A stretch of DNA of 10,120 nt from a bacterium HR39 (lineage in GTDB: Bacteria; Pseudomonadota; Alphaproteobacteria; Geminicoccales; Geminicoccaceae): assembly GCA_002898955.1 (NCBI GenBank), contig BEIP01000014.1, positions 1-10,120 of the forward strand, read 5' to 3'. The notes under the pieces are model-generated. The model did no database searches. It was not told the origin of the DNA and was given only the letters and a program-made list of their open reading frames with translations. Within the stretch, counting starts at the first letter, position 1. Every line of letters begins with the position of its first letter. Below are positions 6,435 to 10,120 of the stretch, piece after piece. The position numbers were made by a program, and so were the translations under genes.

Positions 6435-7448
6435 GTGAACGCCCTTGCCAACGGACCGTCGGCCGACGTCGAGCGCGCCTTCGCGCGGGCCCGCGCGCTG
6501 GTGGCCGAGGACCTCGCCCGCGTCGACCGGCTGGTGGTGGAGCGGCTGGAGAGCCGCGTGCCGCTCATCCCGCAGCTCGCGCGCCATCTGGTGGCGGCCG
6601 GCGGCAAGCGCATCCGCCCGCTCCTCACCCTGCTCGCCGCGCGGCTGTGCGGCTACGCCGGCAGCCGCCACGTGGGCCTCGCCGCCTGCGTCGAGTTCAT
6701 CCATACCGCCACCCTGCTGCACGACGACGTGGTGGACGGCAGCGAGCTGCGCCGCGGCATGCCCTCGGCCAACGCCATCTGGGGCAACAAGGCGCCGGTC
6801 CTGGTGGGCGACTTCCTGTTCTCGCGCGCCTTCCAGCTCATGGTGGCCGACGGCGGCCTGCGGGTGCTCGAGATCCTCTCGCGCGCCTCGGCGATCATCG
6901 CCGAGGGCGAGGTGGCGCAGCTCGGCATCACCGGCGACGTCGAGGCCGACGAGGAGCGCTATCTCGCCGTCATCGAGGCGAAGACGGCGGCGCTGTTCGA
7001 GGCGGCCTGCCGGGTGGGAGCGGCGGTGGCCGGACGCGACGAGGAGACCGAGGAGAAGCTCGGCGCCTACGGCCGCAACCTCGGCATCGCCTTCCAGCTC
7101 GTCGACGACGCCCTCGACTACGCGGCCGACCGGGAACGGCTGGGCAAGTCGCTCGGCGACGACTTCCGCGAGGGCAAGATCACCCTGCCGGTGATCGTCG
7201 CCATCGCCCGCGGCAGCGCCACGGAGCGCGCCTTCTGGCGGCGCACCCTGGCCGAGCTCGACCAGCGGCCGGGTGACTTCGAGCGGGCGGTGGAGCTCGT
7301 GCGGCGCCACGACGCCATCGGCGAGACCCTGCGGCGGGCGCAGGCCTTCGGCGAGGCGGCGAAGGCGGCCCTCTCCGGCTTCCCGGCCTCGCCGCTGCGC
7401 ACCGCCATGCTCGATCTGGTGGACTTCGCCATCGCCCGCGCGCACTGA
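6435..7448 (+). CDS. ispB: Long-chain polyprenyl diphosphate synthase (quinone side-chain synthesis)
   Basis: 337 residues from a GTG start at 6435, with GGAGG eleven bases upstream. No ATG occurs in frame until well inside the conserved part. All trans-prenyltransferase signatures are present: AAGGKRIRP near residue 56-64, the first aspartate-rich motif LLHDDVVD (Asp97, Asp98, Asp101) followed by GSELRRG, a later LGITGDV and IEAKTAALF, then the second motif FQLVDDALDY (Asp224, Asp225, Asp228) and DDFREGKITLPV. Family knowledge: it elongates FPP with IPP to the octaprenyl or decaprenyl diphosphate used for ubiquinone. Chain length is not certain from sequence; in alphaproteobacteria decaprenyl (Q-10) is usual. 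The call is very secure for the family. Divergent from the DUF2007 operon; an intrinsic terminator lies 125 bases downstream. Confidence 0.95.
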   Translation: MNALANGPSADVERAFARARALVAEDLARVDRLVVERLESRVPLIPQLARHLVAAGGKRIRPLLTLLAARLCGYAGSRHVGLAACVEFIHTATLLHDDVVDGSELRRGMPSANAIWGNKAPVLVGDFLFSRAFQLMVADGGLRVLEILSRASAIIAEGEVAQLGITGDVEADEERYLAVIEAKTAALFEAACRVGAAVAGRDEETEEKLGAYGRNLGIAFQLVDDALDYAADRERLGKSLGDDFREGKITLPVIVAIARGSATERAFWRRTLAELDQRPGDFERAVELVRRHDAIGETLRRAQAFGEAAKAALSGFPASPLRTAMLDLVDFAIARAH

Positions 7449-7450
7449 GG

Positions 7451-7464
7451 CGCGGAGCTCCGCG
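7451..7464. repeat. Perfect 14-bp palindrome just after the polyprenyl synthetase stop
   Basis: CGCGGAGCTCCGCG is a perfect palindrome starting two bases after the TGA of the polyprenyl synthetase gene. With no loop it is a weak RNA hairpin but a good protein-binding shape. Its purpose is unknown. Confidence 0.35.
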
Positions 7465-7600
7465 GCGTTAACCGGATCGCAAGGTTTCCGTGGCAGGAAC
7501 GGTGGCGCAGAGCGGAGAGGAACCACCCTCCCTTCTGCCCTCCCCGATGTCGTGACGCCTCCCTCCCCGACTCGGCCGCCCGCGAGGCGGCCGCCTTTTT
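7465..7600 (+). ncRNA. Candidate small RNA or structured 3' UTR with repeated CCCTCCC motifs
   Basis: No reading frame here looks coding. The plus strand carries three pyrimidine blocks, CCCTCCC (7526-7532), CCCTCCCCGA (7538-7547) and an exact second CCCTCCCCGA (7561-7570), then a strong terminator. Possible pairing upstream includes GGTGG (7501-7505) with CCACC (7523-7527). CCUCCC runs are complementary to Shine-Dalgarno sequences, and unpaired CCUCC motifs are a known feature of several alphaproteobacterial trans-acting small RNAs. The layout of unpaired C-rich motifs ending in a hairpin and T-tract fits that pattern. It may equally be just the trailer of the polyprenyl synthetase mRNA. I see no separate promoter. 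Confidence 0.3.
7573..7600 (+). terminator. Intrinsic terminator (rightward)
   Basis: CGGCCGCC (7573-7580) pairs perfectly with GGCGGCCG (7586-7593) around a five-base loop, followed by CC and five Ts (7596-7600). This is a textbook Rho-independent terminator for rightward transcription from the polyprenyl synthetase gene. It ends ten bases before the end of the converging regulator gene. The minus-strand orientation lacks a T-tract. Confidence 0.9.
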
Positions 7601-7609
7601 GCGCGCCGC

Positions 7610-8242
7610 TCACTGCGACAGCCAGACGATGCGTACCATCCACGCCACATCCCCCTGCGGCAGCTCGCGCGGCGGCCGTTCCGAATCGAGCGGCTCCAGC
7701 ACCACGCGGTTGAGGGTGCGCCGGTCCAGCACGCCGAAGAGCAGCTCGCCGGAACGGGTGCACAGCAGCACGCGGTCCGCCCGGCGCACCGCGGCGCGTG
7801 GCGACAGCACCACGAGATCGCCGCTGCGATACGCCGGCGGCGCCACATCGCGGTCGAGCTCGATGGCGTAGGCGTCGGCGTCGTCCACGTGGGGGCCGTC
7901 CACCTCGTCCCACGCGCCGGTGGGGAAGCCCGCGGCGTCGAAGTGGCGCAGCGGATCGAGCTACCCGAGCCGCCGCATGCGCAGGCGGCGGGCGGGCGGC
8001 GGCGGATTCCCGTCTCCCTCCACCAGCGCCACGAACTCGCGGAAGCTGGTGCCGGTGGCCTCGAGGATCTTGGCGAGGCTCTCGGTGCTGGGCCAGCGCA
8101 GCTTGCCCTCGCGGGTGCGGCGCTTGCTGCGGTTGAAGGTGGTGGGATCCAGCCCGGCGCGCCGCGCGAGCCCGGAGGGGGAGAGCCCGTGGCGCTCGGC
8201 GAGACGGTCGATGCCGCGCCAGATCTGTTCGTGGGTCAGCAT
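7610..8242 (-). pseudogene. S24/LexA-like phage-type repressor, split by an in-frame amber codon
   Basis: The frame has 210 positions from ATG 8242 to TGA 7610; codon 94 is TAG, with no frameshift. Residues 1-93 (MLTHEQIWRGIDRL...) hold a helix-turn-helix (about 20-41: LSPSGLARRAGLDPTTFNRS) and a second conserved block, LRWPSTESLAKILEATG. After the stop, 95-210 keep an S24-peptidase-like fold: AYAIELDRDVAPPAYRSGDLVVLSP and a GDVAWMVRIVWLSQ end. Where active members have Ser-Met and later a Lys, this protein has Val133-Ala134 and Gly170, so self-cleavage should be impossible. Without readthrough, only a 93-residue DNA-binding peptide is made, lacking the dimerisation domain. A GTG start at 8269 is an alternative. 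Divergent from the phage-like genes it probably controls. A sequencing error at codon 94 remains possible. Confidence 0.85.
7961..7963 (-). other. In-frame TAG between DNA-binding and peptidase-like domains
   Basis: The minus-strand codon at 7963-7961 is TAG. The frame continues with LDPLRHFDAAGFPTGAWDEV directly into the C-terminal domain. From memory of relatives with GLAQAG before the F-D-D-A-G-F-P stretch, the stop falls where a glutamine (CAG) is usual, a single C-to-T change. Confidence 0.85.
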
Positions 8243-8271
8243 GTGGGGCCCGCTTCGGACATCGGTCACAT

Positions 8272-8317
8272 CTTCCGGGAGCGGATCCGACTTGACTCCG
8301 GAAGTGCCCCCGTCAAG
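8272..8317. promoter_or_regulatory. Nested inverted repeats between repressor and phage-like genes (operator candidate)
   Basis: Three symmetric elements crowd into 46 bases. CTTCCGG (8272-8278) faces CCGGAAG (8298-8304); CGGATCCG (8282-8289) is a perfect palindrome; CTTGAC (8291-8296) faces GTCAAG (8312-8317). They sit midway between the leftward repressor and the rightward phage-like gene, the expected place for repressor operators. The last pair overlaps the putative -35 box TTGACT. Confidence 0.45.
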
Positions 8318-8320
8318 GAT
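8292..8320 (+). promoter_or_regulatory. Putative promoter of the small phage-like gene
   Basis: TTGACT (8292-8297, five of six consensus bases) is followed after exactly 17 bases by AAGGAT (8315-8320, three of six). Transcription would begin near 8327. That leaves about 8 bases before ATG 8335 but 23 before TTG 8350, which has a well-spaced AGGA. It overlaps the inverted repeats above, so it could be repressed. Confidence 0.4.
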
Positions 8321-8334
8321 CGAAGTCCGATGGT

Positions 8335-8787
8335 ATGAGGACAGGAATCTTGCCCGCCGTCCGCGCCGCCGCTCACGGCACCACCTCCCTCCTGGTCGTC
8401 TTCGAGGACCGCCCCGACAGCCTCTGGCTGCGGCCGCTGCGCGCCGGCTTCCGCCACTGCTTCTGTCTGCTGCGCGCCGACCGCGGGTGGATCCTCTGCG
8501 ACAGCCGCATCCGCGGCCTCCGCATCATGCCGCTTCCCGAGGCCGGAGTCGAGCCGCTCGCCCGGGCCTACGCGCGCCTCGGCGCACACGTGGTGGCGCT
8601 GGAAGGCGCGGGCGAGGCGCCGCGGCCCTTCCGGCCGGGTCCCTTCTCCTGCGTGGAGCTCGTCAAGCGCCTCGCCGGCATCGACCGTCCGGGCATCCTC
8701 ACCCCCTTCGCCCTGTGGCGTCACCTGCTCGCGGATCCCCGCTGCCGGCTGGTGGCGCGGCCGGTTGACAGGCGGAATAGGAATTGA
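8335..8787 (+). CDS. Small phage-associated protein, possible circularly permuted papain-like fold
   Basis: 150 residues; I do not recognise a named family. The order of conserved-looking polar residues is His41 (GFRHCFCLLRADRGW), Asp56 after a strand (WILCDSR), then Cys106 at the start of a helix (GPFSCVELVKRLAGI), ending in TPFALWRHLL. The H...D...C order with Cys before a hydrophobic helix is what circularly permuted NlpC/P60 or papain-like proteins show. Enzymatic function is inference, and it could be a non-catalytic structural protein. ATG 8335 has only a poor ribosome binding site. TTG 8350 has AGGA eight bases upstream and would drop five residues; I cannot decide between them. It lies 40 bp before the portal gene on the same strand and is divergent from the damaged repressor. 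Base composition is host-like. Confidence 0.7.
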   Translation: MRTGILPAVRAAAHGTTSLLVVFEDRPDSLWLRPLRAGFRHCFCLLRADRGWILCDSRIRGLRIMPLPEAGVEPLARAYARLGAHVVALEGAGEAPRPFRPGPFSCVELVKRLAGIDRPGILTPFALWRHLLADPRCRLVARPVDRRNRN

Positions 8788-8796
8788 TACCTATTC
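8765..8796 (+). promoter_or_regulatory. Consensus -35 box and AT-rich palindrome before the portal gene
   Basis: TTGACA (8765-8770) is a perfect -35 consensus. GAATAGG (8775-8781) and CCTATTC (8790-8796) form a perfect 7-bp inverted repeat with an 8-base spacer that covers the stop codon of the preceding gene and the expected -10 position. The 17-base-spaced hexamer TACCTA (8788-8793) is a poor -10. The AT-richness is striking in this DNA. It could be an operator overlapping a promoter, or a weak hairpin between two co-transcribed genes. Confidence 0.5.
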
Positions 8797-8827
8797 ACCT
8801 GCCCAAAGTCCCAGACGGAGATCGAGC

Positions 8828-10120
8828 ATGTCCGCGCCGTCCCCGCTCGAGGTGGAACAGGCCTATCGCGAGGCGTGCGAACGGCGCCGCCCGTGGGAAC
8901 CCCTCTGGCGCGAATGCTTCGCCTACGCCGCACCGCTGCGCGCCGGCGGCCTCGACGGCGGCACGGCCACGCGCACGCCCGACGATCTCTACGATGGCAC
9001 CGCCGGGGACGCGGTGGCGCAGCTCGCCGCCAGCCTGCTCGCCGAGCTGGCGCCGCCCTGGTCGCGCTGGTTCGAGATCGTCGCCGGCAACCACGTGGAC
9101 GACGCCAGCCGCTCCGTCCTCGCACCGGAACTGGAGCGGGCGACCCGCACCCTCGAGGCCCACTTCGCCCGCTCGGAGCTCTACGTCGAGCTCCACCAGT
9201 GCCTTCTGGACCTCGTGACCGCCGGCACCGCCACCCTGCTGGTGCGCGAGGCGCCTTTGGGCGCTCCGGCGGCGCTGCGCTTCACCGCCGTGCCGCTCGC
9301 CGAGATGTTCGTGCTGGGCGACGGCGACGGACGCATCACCCGCCAGTTCCGCCGCACCTTCACCACCCTCGCGCGCCTGCGCCGGCGCTTTCCCGAAACC
9401 GGCCTGCCGCCGGAGCTCGCCCGCGCCCTCGAGGAGGAGCCGGGCCGCAGGGTGGAGCTCGTCGAGGCGGTGGTGGAGACCGGTCGCGACTGCCGCTTCC
9501 TCGCCTTCCTGCCGGCCGGCACCTGCGGTCTGCCGGGACCCTTCGTGCTGGGAGAGGGCTGCTTCGCCCGCTCGCCCTTTCTCACCTTCCGCTGGCTCAA
9601 GGCGGCGGGCGAGGTCTACGGCCGCTCGCCGGTGATGACGGCGCTGCCCGACATCCGCACCGCCAACCGCGTGGTGGAGCTCATCCTCAAGAACGCCTCC
9701 ATCGCGGTGACCGGCATCTGGCTCGCCGACGACGACGGCGTGCTCAACCCGGCCAACATCGACCTCTCTCCCGGCAGCATCATCCCCAAGGCGCCGGGCT
9801 CGGCCGGCCTCACGCCGCTGCAGGCACCCGGACGCTTCGACGTCTCGCAGCTGGTGCTCTCGGACCTGCGCGCCGCCATCCGCCACGCGCTGCTGGTGGA
9901 CCGGCTGGGGCCTTTGGACGGGCCGCGCATGACGGCGACCGAGGTGCTGGAGCGCAGCGCCGAGATGGCCCGGCTGCTCGGGGCCATCTACGGGCGGCTC
10001 GAGGGGGAGCTGCTGCGGCCGCTGATCGACCGCGCCTGGGGCATCCTGCGCCGGCGCGGTCTCGTGCCCGATCTGCCCCTCGACGGCCACGCCCTGGACG
10101 TGGCCTTCCGCACCCCGCTC
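8828..10120 (+). CDS. Podovirus-type head-to-tail connector (portal) protein, cut by the right window edge
   Basis: Open for 431 codons to the last base. ATG 8828 has GGAG seven bases upstream. Motifs of T7-like connector proteins are in order: LYDGTAGDAVAQLAASL (54-70, matching the usual DSTA..A...LA), TFRWLKAAGEVYGRSPVMTA with EVYGRSP at 262-268, LPDIRTAN, then PRMTATEVLERS (Met368) and a long helix ending ELLRPLIDRAWGILRRRGL. T7-type portals are about 500-560 residues, so roughly 80-130 are missing. Known role: a dodecameric ring at the capsid vertex through which DNA is packaged and to which the short tail binds. The frame is intact with host-like codon use, so it is either functional or recently inactivated elsewhere. 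Scaffold, capsid and tail tube genes would be expected to the right. Confidence 0.9.
   Translation, partial: MSAPSPLEVEQAYREACERRRPWEPLWRECFAYAAPLRAGGLDGGTATRTPDDLYDGTAGDAVAQLAASLLAELAPPWSRWFEIVAGNHVDDASRSVLAPELERATRTLEAHFARSELYVELHQCLLDLVTAGTATLLVREAPLGAPAALRFTAVPLAEMFVLGDGDGRITRQFRRTFTTLARLRRRFPETGLPPELARALEEEPGRRVELVEAVVETGRDCRFLAFLPAGTCGLPGPFVLGEGCFARSPFLTFRWLKAAGEVYGRSPVMTALPDIRTANRVVELILKNASIAVTGIWLADDDGVLNPANIDLSPGSIIPKAPGSAGLTPLQAPGRFDVSQLVLSDLRAAIRHALLVDRLGPLDGPRMTATEVLERSAEMARLLGAIYGRLEGELLRPLIDRAWGILRRRGLVPDLPLDGHALDVAFRTPL

Noticed and set aside
5111..7276. Rightward 721-codon open frame across the peptidase, methyltransferase and synthetase genes
   Set aside because: Mostly Arg/Ala/Pro/Gly repeats with no domain and crosses three well-supported genes in other frames.
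7573..7600. Terminator acting in both directions for the converging genes
   Set aside because: The T-tract exists only for rightward transcription; leftward, the hairpin is preceded rather than followed by the A/T run.
6102..7913. Upstream extension of the methyltransferase frame for about 600 more codons
   Set aside because: Only the part from ATG 6101 has methyltransferase sequence and a ribosome binding site; the rest is antisense to the polyprenyl synthetase and has no recognisable domain.
1..10120. CRISPR array, insertion sequence or long direct repeat
   Set aside because: No regularly spaced repeats, transposase-like frames or long terminal repeats were seen on either strand.

Overview
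The window is very GC-rich chromosomal DNA, about two thirds G+C with C or G at most third codon positions. It probably comes from an alphaproteobacterium, most likely a Rhodospirillales-type organism. That placement is inferred from recalled family resemblance: the polyprenyl synthetase, the S24-type regulator beginning MLTHEQIW, and the S49 peptidase / methyltransferase / DUF2007 cluster facing a polyprenyl synthetase. No database was searched.

Left part (1-3889): two divergent exopolysaccharide genes flank a 253-bp intergenic region. Leftward is a polyprenyl glycosylphosphotransferase that loads the first sugar on undecaprenyl phosphate; its C-terminus runs off the window. Rightward is a Wzc-type fusion of a Wzz chain-length domain and a BY-kinase with a tyrosine-rich tail. 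Together they suggest the edge of an EPS or capsule locus continuing to the left.

Middle (3890-7448): a 369-bp stretch without a convincing gene leads to a tRNA-Arg(TCT) gene on the minus strand. Next comes a tight leftward housekeeping cluster of DUF2007 protein, tRNA1(Val)-type N6-adenine methyltransferase and S49 peptidase, joined by 14-bp and 4-bp overlaps. Opposite it, a rightward long-chain polyprenyl diphosphate synthase makes the quinone side chain. It is followed by a C-rich segment with repeated CCCTCCC motifs and a clear intrinsic terminator.

Right part (7601-10120): a phage-derived region. A leftward S24/LexA-like repressor gene has an in-frame amber codon between its DNA-binding half and its peptidase-like half, and it also lacks the catalytic Ser and Lys. 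Divergent from it, behind nested inverted repeats, is a small protein with a possible circularly permuted papain-like (H...D...C) layout. Then comes a podovirus-type head-to-tail connector (portal) that runs off the right edge. The connector is preceded by a consensus TTGACA box and an AT-rich palindrome. No integrase, excisionase, replication gene or attachment site lies between the housekeeping gene and the portal, and base composition matches the host. The most interesting reading is therefore a domesticated or decaying podovirus-like structural cassette with its own damaged repressor.

Both terminal genes, the glycosyltransferase and the portal, are open at the window edge. Several longer open frames antisense to the genes are high-GC artefacts and are not annotated.
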